From positions 17,468-81,467 of the forward strand of contig SBGR01000064.1 of the NCBI GenBank assembly GCA_006226545.1: a stretch of 64,000 bases of DNA. The letters are read 5' to 3'. Shown here one piece after another: positions 1 to 6,414 of the stretch; within the stretch, counting starts at the first letter, position 1, and every line of letters begins with the position of its first letter. This DNA comes from Bacteroidota bacterium. Lineage in GTDB: Bacteria; Bacteroidota; Bacteroidia; UBA8524. The notes beneath the pieces are model-generated. The model searched no databases. It was not told where the DNA came from and saw only the letters and a list, made by a program, of their open reading frames with translations. A program made the translations under genes and the position numbers.

Positions 1-1
1 T

Positions 2-178
2 CTATTTAGCTCGGAAGCCTTTATGGAAGGGCAGATCCACCGTTTGTATCAAAACTACATCTACCGAAAGGCCACCCAAGATGAGGTGCTTTATCAGCTC
101 GATTTATACCAACAGACTCAGCTGATTCAAAGCATTCAACGTTCCATATTAACTAGCGAATCTTACTTTAAACAATGA
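2..178 (+). CDS. 3' end of a gene cut by the window edge; C-terminal tail of an unknown protein
   Basis: The frame is open from base 2 to a TGA at 176-178 and gives the last 58 residues of a protein that begins before the window. The tail ends ILTSESYFKQ and contains YRKATQDE, which resembles the tail of the next protein (RKPAEME ... MTSTEYRYY), so the two look like distant paralogues arranged in tandem. The stop overlaps the next start as ATGA, so the two are probably translationally coupled in the DUF1501 operon. I cannot assign a function. Tails of this form (RxPT...E...TSxEY) also occur at the ends of planctomycete-type DUF1553/DUF1592 proteins, but that comparison is from memory. Confidence 0.6.
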   Translation, partial: LFSSEAFMEGQIHRLYQNYIYRKATQDEVLYQLDLYQQTQLIQSIQRSILTSESYFKQ

Positions 179-651
179 AAAAGCTCCTACTAATCTTCGG
201 TTTGGTCTCGCTCTTCTCTTGTCAGAAGGAGCTCAAATATGCTTATGAACTTGAGCCGGTTAACCTCAGCCAAAGCAAAGACAAAAGCAACCTGAAAAGC
301 GATTTGCAATTTGTGTCGATAGCCTATTCGGATCTCTTCGGTAAACAGATTGCCGCCAGCGATTTGAATGTGATTTTAGAGGGCTATAATTCTGTAGGGG
401 ATAAAGGTGTGGTAATCGATAGGGTATTGCGCAAAATGTTAGCGGTAAACGGCATCATCAAGCCCGATGCAAGTGTTATGCGTGCCGATTTAGATGCATT
501 TATCGAAGAGAGCTTTGAGCGGTTTTTAGTGCGTAAGCCGGCCGAAATGGAGCGCTGGTTCTTTGCCTCCATCATGGAGAAGAATTCGGCTCTGCAGCCG
601 GAAGATATATACTATGCTTTAATGACCTCAACCGAATACCGTTACTACTAA
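175..651 (+). CDS. Small predicted lipoprotein of the DUF1501 operon
   Basis: A 158-residue protein with a lipoprotein signal: a short Lys-Lys start, a hydrophobic core and the lipobox LFSC, giving Cys at about residue 16. It is therefore expected to be lipid-anchored in the envelope. The mature part is helical and polar, and ends MTSTEYRYY, similar to the tail of the preceding partial gene. The start ATG overlaps the upstream stop (ATGA) and the DUF1501 gene follows after 10 nt, so it is part of one transcription unit. The tail resembles the end of larger planctomycete-type cytochrome-associated proteins, so it may be a reduced relative. No catalytic motif is visible and the function is unknown. 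Confidence 0.75.
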   Translation: MKKLLLIFGLVSLFSCQKELKYAYELEPVNLSQSKDKSNLKSDLQFVSIAYSDLFGKQIAASDLNVILEGYNSVGDKGVVIDRVLRKMLAVNGIIKPDASVMRADLDAFIEESFERFLVRKPAEMERWFFASIMEKNSALQPEDIYYALMTSTEYRYY

Positions 652-661
652 TTTCCAATCC

Positions 662-1969
662 ATGAAAAGAAGAAGCTTTATACGAAATGCAGCCTTGACC
701 GGAGCGGGAATGATAGCTGCTCCCTATATCTTACCTGGCGGAAGGTTATTTGCCGCCAGTGGATCGCGCATAGCTAACCACGTGGTATTTTGCATGTTTG
801 CCGGTGGTATTCGAAACCTCGATTCAGTGCAAAAGGCAGACGGTAACCTCATGTGTGGTTTGCTCACCGGTACCGAATCGCTAAGCGCAGATATAGCTTC
901 TCAGATGCATCCTTTACCCGCACTTCCCGGTGCTAGTTTGCAAACGCAAGGAACACTTTTTAAGGAGTTTAGGTACAAAAGCGGACCGTCCGGTCATTAC
1001 AACGGACATACCACAGCCATTACCGGTCGCTATACAGATAACTCCCTTTCACTATTGGAGAGACCACCGTACCCAACCGTATTTGAAATGTACCGGAAAC
1101 ATAGCAGTCCGGATAAAAGCGCCATGAATGCCTGGTGGATTTCCCATACCAACGAATTGTATCCCATCCTTAACTACAGTACTTACGGTGGATACGGCCC
1201 TGACTTTGGCGCCAATCAATTATCGCCCACCAACCTTTTCAATAGCAGGGTGCGCGACGCTTACAGTAATCCGCTTTCCATAGATCAAGCCAAGGAGGCC
1301 GACCTCAAGCAAATCAGGGATTTTATGGACGGTGGATTTAAGTCGAGCGGATTAAATCTCAATTCAGGCATTGCCAATACGGAAGCGGATAGAATGGCCA
1401 TTCAGCAGTTTTTGGACGCCATGTATACGGAGCATTATGCCGGACAGCATAATAACCCTTGGGGCATGAGTAATCCGGCTATTATGAACGGTGATATGCG
1501 CAACGTATTTTATGCAGAGAAGGTGATGCAACAGTTTAAACCGGAATTACTGGTGGTGAACATGTTTGGCGTGGATGTGTGTCACTCTGATTTCACGTCC
1601 TATTGCAATAACTTAAGAAAAGCGGATTGGGCTGTGAATCACCTATGGCAAACCATTCAAAATACACCCGGCATGGCCAACGATACGATTCTGATTATAG
1701 CGCCTGAAATCGGGCGTAATGCACAGGAAAATACCATAAAAGACATCAACGGAAGAGGAGGCCTAGACCATACCACAGACGATAGCATGTCGAGAGAGCT
1801 CTTCTGCCTCATTGTTGGACCGCCGTCTATGGTGAAACAAAACCAAGTGATCAATCAGGTGGAAGGCGAAAGCATCGATATTGTGCCTACTATCGCACGT
1901 ATTTTGGGCTTTGATACGGATTTGCAACAGAGCTTACCGGGACAACATTTAGGAGCGGCATTCGTATGA
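662..1969 (+). CDS. DUF1501 family protein with Tat signal
   Basis: A 435-residue protein of the DUF1501 family, relatives of alkaline-phosphatase/sulfatase folds common in planctomycetes and some Bacteroidota. The N-terminus has a twin-arginine motif (KRRSFIRN) followed by a hydrophobic stretch and an AAS processing site, so it should be exported folded through the Tat pathway. Later motifs fit the family: SGHYNGHTTAITGR around residues 112-125, a VNMFGVDVCHSDF segment near residue 300, IIAPEIGRN near residue 350 and a GLDHTTDDS segment before residue 380; the D/H residues there are probable metal ligands. It sits between lipoprotein genes, and its stop overlaps the next start (ATGA). The substrate is not known. 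Confidence 0.85.
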   Translation: MKRRSFIRNAALTGAGMIAAPYILPGGRLFAASGSRIANHVVFCMFAGGIRNLDSVQKADGNLMCGLLTGTESLSADIASQMHPLPALPGASLQTQGTLFKEFRYKSGPSGHYNGHTTAITGRYTDNSLSLLERPPYPTVFEMYRKHSSPDKSAMNAWWISHTNELYPILNYSTYGGYGPDFGANQLSPTNLFNSRVRDAYSNPLSIDQAKEADLKQIRDFMDGGFKSSGLNLNSGIANTEADRMAIQQFLDAMYTEHYAGQHNNPWGMSNPAIMNGDMRNVFYAEKVMQQFKPELLVVNMFGVDVCHSDFTSYCNNLRKADWAVNHLWQTIQNTPGMANDTILIIAPEIGRNAQENTIKDINGRGGLDHTTDDSMSRELFCLIVGPPSMVKQNQVINQVEGESIDIVPTIARILGFDTDLQQSLPGQHLGAAFV

Positions 1970-2850
1970 GAAAGATTGGACTTATCAGTATAATGTCGGT
2001 CTTGCTTTGGGCATGTGGCGGCGACAGTACTTTCCATGAGAATCCTTACGATTCAAATGGGAATGGGACGAACGTAGAAAAGGATACGCTAGACCCGGCT
2101 TCATTTGCCGGTTTACACAAGCAAATCTTTTCGGTTCGATGTGCTAACCCGCTTTGCCACGATGGCACCTTTGAGCCCGATTTCAGAACCATGGAAAGCG
2201 CCTACAATAACCTGGTTTACCATCCGGTAGTAAAGAACAATAGCACCAACGACTTCACGTATAGGGTTATTCCATTTGATCCGAGTAAATCGTGGTTGAT
2301 TGAGCGATTAACCACCGATGATGCGGTATTGGGCAGAATGCCTTTGTATGCGCAACCTTTGAATAGTGCGGAATTGGAAAATGTAAAGCGATGGATTAAC
2401 GAAGGTTGTAAAGACATATCGGGCAAGGCTGCAAAGTTTCCGAATCAACAACCGCAGGTAGTAGGCAGGGCTGCGCTGGATCAAAATCAAGTACGTTTAG
2501 ATACAGCTTACGACGGTCAATTTCCGGCTGCTTTTAAGGTAGCTCCGGGTACGGCAGTAACTTTATTGATATTGGTTCGCGACGATAGCACGGCTACGAG
2601 TCAGTTGAAAAATGCCAAAGTGAGGTTCTCCTACGATATGGACGATTTCAGTTCGGCTACCACCAAGACTGCAACTTATTTTACCCAAGACTATTTCACG
2701 GTTCAGTTTAATGCAGCGGAGTTCAACCCGGGTCAAACCGTCTATTTCCGTTTTTACTGTGAAGACGGAGATCATGCTTCACCTGCAGAGTTTCCAATGC
2801 AGACCTCCCACCTTTATTATAAAACCGTATTCGCCTTTATTGTCAAATGA
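1966..2850 (+). CDS. Predicted lipoprotein with a CX4CH cytochrome c-like motif
   Basis: A 294-residue protein. The start gives a lipoprotein signal ending LLWAC (Cys about residue 17). Around residues 58-65 it has VRCANPLCHDG, placed like the heme site of planctomycete-type cytochrome c domains but with four residues between the cysteines (CX4CH rather than CX2CH). Downstream comes a segment with SKSWLIERL and GRMPLYAQPL, in the style of those domains where a Met can be the second heme ligand. The C-terminal half is beta-rich and resembles no family I recognise. It is coupled by ATGA overlaps at both ends to DUF1501 and the next lipoprotein. A heme or redox role is inferred; the non-standard spacing may mean no heme is attached. 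Confidence 0.7.
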   Translation: MRKIGLISIMSVLLWACGGDSTFHENPYDSNGNGTNVEKDTLDPASFAGLHKQIFSVRCANPLCHDGTFEPDFRTMESAYNNLVYHPVVKNNSTNDFTYRVIPFDPSKSWLIERLTTDDAVLGRMPLYAQPLNSAELENVKRWINEGCKDISGKAAKFPNQQPQVVGRAALDQNQVRLDTAYDGQFPAAFKVAPGTAVTLLILVRDDSTATSQLKNAKVRFSYDMDDFSSATTKTATYFTQDYFTVQFNAAEFNPGQTVYFRFYCEDGDHASPAEFPMQTSHLYYKTVFAFIVK

Positions 2851-3287
2851 AACTAACAAAGACATTTTACATACTCCTGTTAGTTACGGGAATAGCAGCT
2901 TGCGATAAAACTGACGATCAATTGGGCGTGCCACGCATTGAATGGGTGACCTATGGTCCACAAGAAATTAAAGCGTTTAGCGATTCAGTTTATTTTGAGG
3001 TTTACTACGAAGACCAAGACGGTGATATAGGCATTAATGACCCTTCAGCCTACAACTTGTTCTTAGAAGACCAACGCATTCCGCTGACTTACAAGTTTAG
3101 AATTAGCGAATTGACACCGGATAGGCAAGCCTTATCCATTTCGGGGAATTTGAAGTTATCGTTGCCGAATACAGTTCTAGTAAACGGTTCTACTGCTGAG
3201 CTGGTGAATTATAAATTATACTTGGTAGATAGGGCAGGACACCAAAGCAATATTTTGACTACCAATGCTTTGAATGTTATTCCTTGA
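2847..3287 (+). CDS. Small predicted lipoprotein, last gene of the DUF1501 operon
   Basis: A 146-residue protein with a clear lipoprotein signal (lipobox IAAC, Cys about residue 19). The rest is beta-rich, with an acidic segment YYEDQDGDIGIND around residues 51-63 that could bind calcium, and looks like a single immunoglobulin-like fold. The start overlaps the previous stop (ATGA), so it closes the operon. No enzyme motif is visible and I do not recognise the family. It probably sits at the outer membrane or cell surface together with the DUF1501 protein. Confidence 0.75.
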   Translation: MKLTKTFYILLLVTGIAACDKTDDQLGVPRIEWVTYGPQEIKAFSDSVYFEVYYEDQDGDIGINDPSAYNLFLEDQRIPLTYKFRISELTPDRQALSISGNLKLSLPNTVLVNGSTAELVNYKLYLVDRAGHQSNILTTNALNVIP

Positions 3288-3303
3288 GCTACTTGAATTC
3301 TCC

Positions 3304-3333
3304 TTGTGAGGAATCCATTTTTAGCTAATTTTG
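3304..3333 (+). promoter_or_regulatory. Bacteroidota-type promoter of tRNA-Leu(CAG)
   Basis: TTG at 3304-3306, 19 nt, then TAATTTTG at 3326-3333. This is an exact match to the Bacteroidota -33/-7 consensus (TTG-N19-TAnnTTTG), and it lies 10 nt before the tRNA. Confidence 0.85.
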
Positions 3334-3343
3334 CTGCCCTCCT

Positions 3344-3427
3344 GCTGAAGTGGCGGAATTGGTAGACGCGCTACATTCAGGGTGTAGTGTCCGCAAGGGT
3401 GTAGGGGTTCGAGTCCCCTCTTCAGCA
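3344..3427 (+). tRNA. tRNA-Leu (anticodon CAG)
   Basis: 84-nt class II tRNA. The acceptor arms GCTGAAG and CTTCAGC pair perfectly with discriminator A. The anticodon stem CTACA/TGTAG encloses TTCAGGG, giving anticodon CAG. A variable arm (GTCCGCAAGGGTG) and a T-arm with GGTTCGAGTCC are present. CCA is not encoded. A consensus promoter lies just upstream and a terminator just downstream. Confidence 0.97.
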
Positions 3428-3435
3428 CATTATTT

Positions 3436-3460
3436 AAAGCCGCAGTTTGCGGCTTTTTTT
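3436..3460 (+). terminator. Intrinsic terminator of tRNA-Leu(CAG)
   Basis: Hairpin AAAGCCGCA-gtt-TGCGGCTTT followed by a run of Ts, starting 9 nt after the tRNA. Confidence 0.9.
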
Positions 3461-3543
3461 GTTTCTAAATAGTGGATTCTGTTTGATGTGCGTTGTTGTG
3501 CTAGAGAAGTCCCCCTGAAAGTGCAGACACGGAGTCGTCTGCA

Positions 3544-3585
3544 TCTTCAGCACATTATTTAAAGCCGCAGTTTGCGGCTTTTTTT
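3544..3585 (+). repeat. Second copy of the tRNA-Leu 3' end plus terminator
   Basis: These 42 bases are identical to 3419-3460: the last 9 bases of the tRNA, the 8-nt spacer and the whole terminator. The two copies are 125 bp apart. Between them, just before copy 2, lies a hairpin (TGCAGAC ... GTCTGCA) with a T-loop-like centre, which may be a decayed tRNA 3' half. It is either the remnant of a tandem tRNA duplication or an attachment-site-like duplication. The second copy is probably an active second terminator. Confidence 0.85.
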
Positions 3586-3635
3586 ATTTCAATTCGTCTC
3601 ATCGCTATGCCATTCTACTAGCTTACATTTGTTTT

Positions 3636-4199
3636 ATGGGCATACTCGAAGCAACGCAAGCCGTAGAGCCGCTTTCGCTGGAATCGGCCAAGGCCTTAGC
3701 TCAGATTATTGAACGAAAATCGCTTAAGAAAGGACAACATGTTTTGTACTTCGGCGAGGTAGACAAGTACATGCATTTCATGGTGCAAGGTGCCGGCAGG
3801 GTGTATTACGAGCACGATGGAAAGGACATTACCGATTACCTGGCATTGGATGGACAGTTTTTAGGTGGCGTTATTAGCATGTTTACCGGAAAGCCTAGTC
3901 ATAAAGCCATTGAAATTTTAGAAGACAGTGAAGTTGAATCGCTTCATTATCCCAGCTTTGAGCGGCTGTGTGCGCAATACCATGACATAGAACGGTTGGG
4001 GAGAAAGATGGCCACTTTCGCTTTTTTGGAGGCGCAAGAGCGGATTGAATCCATTCGTTTTCATTCGGCCGCGGAGCGTTATGCTTTTCTTGAGCTGAAG
4101 TATCCCGGTATCAGCAATAGGATTCCTTTAAAACATTTGGCTTCTTACTTAGGCACTACGCAAGTGAGTTTGAGTCGGATCAGGGCCGGTATTCAATAA
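3636..4199 (+). CDS. Crp/Fnr-family transcription regulator
   Basis: A 187-residue protein with the cyclic-nucleotide-binding-type beta-barrel at residues about 20-115 (KKGQHVLYFGEVDKYMHFMV, then DGQFLGGVIS) and a helix-turn-helix near the C-terminus (LASYLGTTQVSLSRIRAGI). The length and layout match the Bacteroidota group of Crp-like regulators that lack the ligand-contact residues of E. coli Crp. The next gene is an FAD monooxygenase on the same strand, the usual sort of target, although regulation is not shown. A -7 element TACATTTG (3624-3631) ends 4 nt before the ATG, suggesting a leaderless or nearly leaderless mRNA. Confidence 0.9.
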   Translation: MGILEATQAVEPLSLESAKALAQIIERKSLKKGQHVLYFGEVDKYMHFMVQGAGRVYYEHDGKDITDYLALDGQFLGGVISMFTGKPSHKAIEILEDSEVESLHYPSFERLCAQYHDIERLGRKMATFAFLEAQERIESIRFHSAAERYAFLELKYPGISNRIPLKHLASYLGTTQVSLSRIRAGIQ

Positions 4200-4257
4200 T
4201 TCTCCGATTTTAACATATGTAAAAAGCTAAGACCATTGGGCGCTTCAATTTTGCAAC

Positions 4258-5412
4258 ATGAATGAAATGGAAACGGATTACCTAATTGTGGGTGGAGGCA
4301 TTGCGGGATTGAGTGCCGGGATTGCACTTAAAAACCTGAATAAAACTTTTGTAGTTGCAGAGTCTACGCCGGAGGCTCGCCCTGCCGGAGCAGGAATTAC
4401 ATTGGCAGCCAATGCCATGGAGGCCTATGCTGAATTAGGAGTTGAAGATTTGGTTCGCAATGCGGGAAGGGTATTGCGTAAGGTGGCCATAGAAGATCAA
4501 AAGGGAAATGCCTTGAATAGAGTTGATTTACGCAAGATGTCGAAATCACGGTATAACCTTGGTATTCATAGAGCGGCTTTGCATCAGGCTTTGCTTCAAG
4601 CAGTGGGCGTTGAAAACGTGTTGTGGAATAAGCGAAGTAAATCACTCAAAGAAACCCAAGCCGGTTATACGGTGGAATTTGAAGACGGTACTCAAATAAA
4701 GACGAAATACTTGATTGTAGCTGAAGGGATTCATTCTAAGCTCAGGACTTATTTCTTGCCCAATTCAGAGATTCGTTATGCGGGTTATACCTGTTGGCGC
4801 GGAATTGCCCAAACCAAAACCCAATTGGAATCGAGTGAAGAAGCCGTTGAGATTTGGGGTTCCCAAGGTCGTTTTGGTTACGTGCGAGTGAACGACGAAC
4901 AGGTGTATTGGTTCGCTACAGCTAAGTTTCCGCAGCAAAGCAAGGAAGCGGCTGCTTTTACCTTAAGTGATATCAAACAGCGTTTTAGTGTGTATCCTAA
5001 AATGGTAAGGGAACTGCTAGCTCAAACTTCAGAAAAATCGCTTTTATGGAATGATATCATCGACCTAAAACCTATACCGCAATTTGCGTTCGGTAAAGCA
5101 GTATTGATTGGCGATGCAGCACATGCCACTACACCAAACATGGGACAAGGTGCTTGCCAGGCCATTGAAGATGCCTTGGAATTGCAACGTTGCCTTCAGC
5201 TCAATGGTACTGTAGAAAAGCAGTTTAGCGAATTTGAAAAACGCAGAAAAGACAGATCTCAACTGATTGTGAAGCGAAGTTGGAGCTTGGGTAAATTAGC
5301 CGAATCTACCTCGCCCTTGGTGGTTGCCCTGCGAAATACTGTGCTTAAGCTTGTTCCGGAGAAAATGAACTTGAAACAAATGGAACAAATCCTAAATCAA
5401 CCACGCTTTTAG
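4258..5412 (+). CDS. FAD-dependent monooxygenase
   Basis: A 384-residue class A flavoprotein monooxygenase (UbiH/PHBH-like, pfam FAD_binding_3). The N-terminal dinucleotide fold has GGGIAGLSAGIAL at residues 12-24, and the second FAD motif GDAAHATTPNMGQGACQAIEDA, shown here only by its parts GDAAHATTP and GQGAC, lies near residue 285. It is expected to hydroxylate an aromatic or similar substrate using NAD(P)H and oxygen in the cytoplasm. Substrate unknown. An ATG follows a TTTTG element by 4 nt, and a second in-frame ATG at 4267 is possible. Its stop overlaps the convergent CoA-binding gene by 4 nt. Confidence 0.88.
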   Translation: MNEMETDYLIVGGGIAGLSAGIALKNLNKTFVVAESTPEARPAGAGITLAANAMEAYAELGVEDLVRNAGRVLRKVAIEDQKGNALNRVDLRKMSKSRYNLGIHRAALHQALLQAVGVENVLWNKRSKSLKETQAGYTVEFEDGTQIKTKYLIVAEGIHSKLRTYFLPNSEIRYAGYTCWRGIAQTKTQLESSEEAVEIWGSQGRFGYVRVNDEQVYWFATAKFPQQSKEAAAFTLSDIKQRFSVYPKMVRELLAQTSEKSLLWNDIIDLKPIPQFAFGKAVLIGDAAHATTPNMGQGACQAIEDALELQRCLQLNGTVEKQFSEFEKRRKDRSQLIVKRSWSLGKLAESTSPLVVALRNTVLKLVPEKMNLKQMEQILNQPRF

Positions 5413-5771
5413 TACTGTCCGGTTCCAATCATCACCAAGGTACAAGCATATTCCGTTTCAATCCCGGCGGCTTCTGCCTTTTGACGCAGTGTATTATTCT
5501 CCGTTCCGGGATTAAAGATGATGCGTTTAGGTTCCATCGCTAAAATCGCATCGTAATAAGATTCTTGGATGCTCGGGTTGATGTACAAGGTAAGTGTATC
5601 AATTTCTTCTGATTTACCTGGAAGGCTCGACTGAATCGGCCTTCCAAATACATCACCGCGCTTAACCCCAACCGGGATAAACTCATGTCCGGCTTGTTTC
5701 AGTAAAGAAGCGGCTCTAAAAGCGTATCGCTCCGGGTTATTACTTGCTCCCAGAATGACCGTCTTTTTCAT
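5409..5771 (-). CDS. CoA-binding domain protein (YccU-like)
   Basis: A 120-residue single-domain protein with a Rossmann-type CoA-binding fold (CoA_binding_2). The N-terminal VILGASNNPERYA motif and the later FNPGTEN segment match the family, whose members are short like this one. They bind CoA or a CoA ester, but no reaction is established. Its ATG overlaps the stop of the ferritin gene upstream (ATGA), so the two are co-transcribed and probably translationally coupled. Confidence 0.88.
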   Translation of the reverse strand: MKKTVILGASNNPERYAFRAASLLKQAGHEFIPVGVKRGDVFGRPIQSSLPGKSEEIDTLTLYINPSIQESYYDAILAMEPKRIIFNPGTENNTLRQKAEAAGIETEYACTLVMIGTGQY

Positions 5772-6295
5772 GGTTGCATGTCTGAGTTAAGCGGTTGGTT
5801 AGGGGTAATGGCCATTCTGCCCAAATCCTTATCGAGCATGTACAAGCCATCGGTATTGGCACCCACCATTTTAATTTTGTCGACAATAGTTCTGAAGAGG
5901 TTTTCTTCTTCCAATTGTTCAGAAACATACCATTGTAGGAAGTTGAAAGAAGTGAAATCTTTCTCTTGCAAACAGAGGTTCACCAATTCATGAATGGAGG
6001 TGGAAACCTTTCCTTCGTGATTCAAAATCAGTTTGAATAGTTCTTCGAGCGAGGCGTACTCGTGGTTAGGCTGTGGTACAGCCGGTGCTTTGGCAAAACC
6101 GCCTGCATCGTTGATATAAAAGAAGAGTTTCTGCATGTGCATCTTTTCTTCTTCTGCTTGGTTGTAGATGAATTTGCTGGCTCCTTCAAAGCCATTGTTA
6201 TCGAGCCACGAAGCCATGGCGAGGTATTGAAAATAAGAGAAAGCTTCAAGGGCAACCTGATCGTTCAGGGCTTTTTCAATGTTTGATGATACCAT
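5768..6295 (-). CDS. ftnA: Ferritin (FtnA type)
   Basis: A 175-residue non-heme ferritin that stores iron after oxidising Fe(II) at a diiron site. The four-helix bundle carries the expected ligands: Glu in the first helix (ALEAFSYFQYL), the EEEKMHMQKL segment with the E..H pair, Glu in helix 3, and EQLEEENLF near residue 130. I start at 6295 (MVSSNIEKAL) and not at the longer frame: family members begin here, and a -33/-7 promoter (TTG-N20-TAACTTTG) ends 5 nt upstream, inside the longer frame. The CoA-binding gene follows in an ATGA overlap. Confidence 0.92.
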   Translation of the reverse strand: MVSSNIEKALNDQVALEAFSYFQYLAMASWLDNNGFEGASKFIYNQAEEEKMHMQKLFFYINDAGGFAKAPAVPQPNHEYASLEELFKLILNHEGKVSTSIHELVNLCLQEKDFTSFNFLQWYVSEQLEEENLFRTIVDKIKMVGANTDGLYMLDKDLGRMAITPNQPLNSDMQP

Positions 6296-6300
6296 AGAAA

Positions 6301-6331
6301 CAAAGTTACAATGAAGGCAATCTAAAGTCAA
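6301..6331 (-). promoter_or_regulatory. Promoter of the ferritin gene
   Basis: On the minus strand, TTG (6331-6329), 20 nt, then TAACTTTG (6308-6301). It matches the Bacteroidota consensus. The element ends 5 nt before the ATG, so the mRNA should be leaderless or nearly so. Confidence 0.75.
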
Positions 6332-6354
6332 TTCAAATAAGCAACGAATGCACT

Positions 6355-6387
6355 AAAAGAAAAAGGTCGAACCGAAGTCCGACCTTT
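6355..6387 (-). terminator. Intrinsic terminator of the T9SS cargo gene
   Basis: Perfect 8-bp stem AAAGGTCG/CGACCTTT (6362-6369 with 6380-6387) with a 10-nt loop. Read on the minus strand, it is followed by a T-rich run. It lies just after the stop of the 873-residue protein. Confidence 0.85.
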
Positions 6388-6414
6388 CATCATTTTCGCT
6401 ATGAAAACAATCAA

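Noticed and set aside
3461..3543. Mobile element between the two tRNA-Leu 3' copies
   Set aside because: Only 83 bases remain, with no recombinase or inverted repeats.
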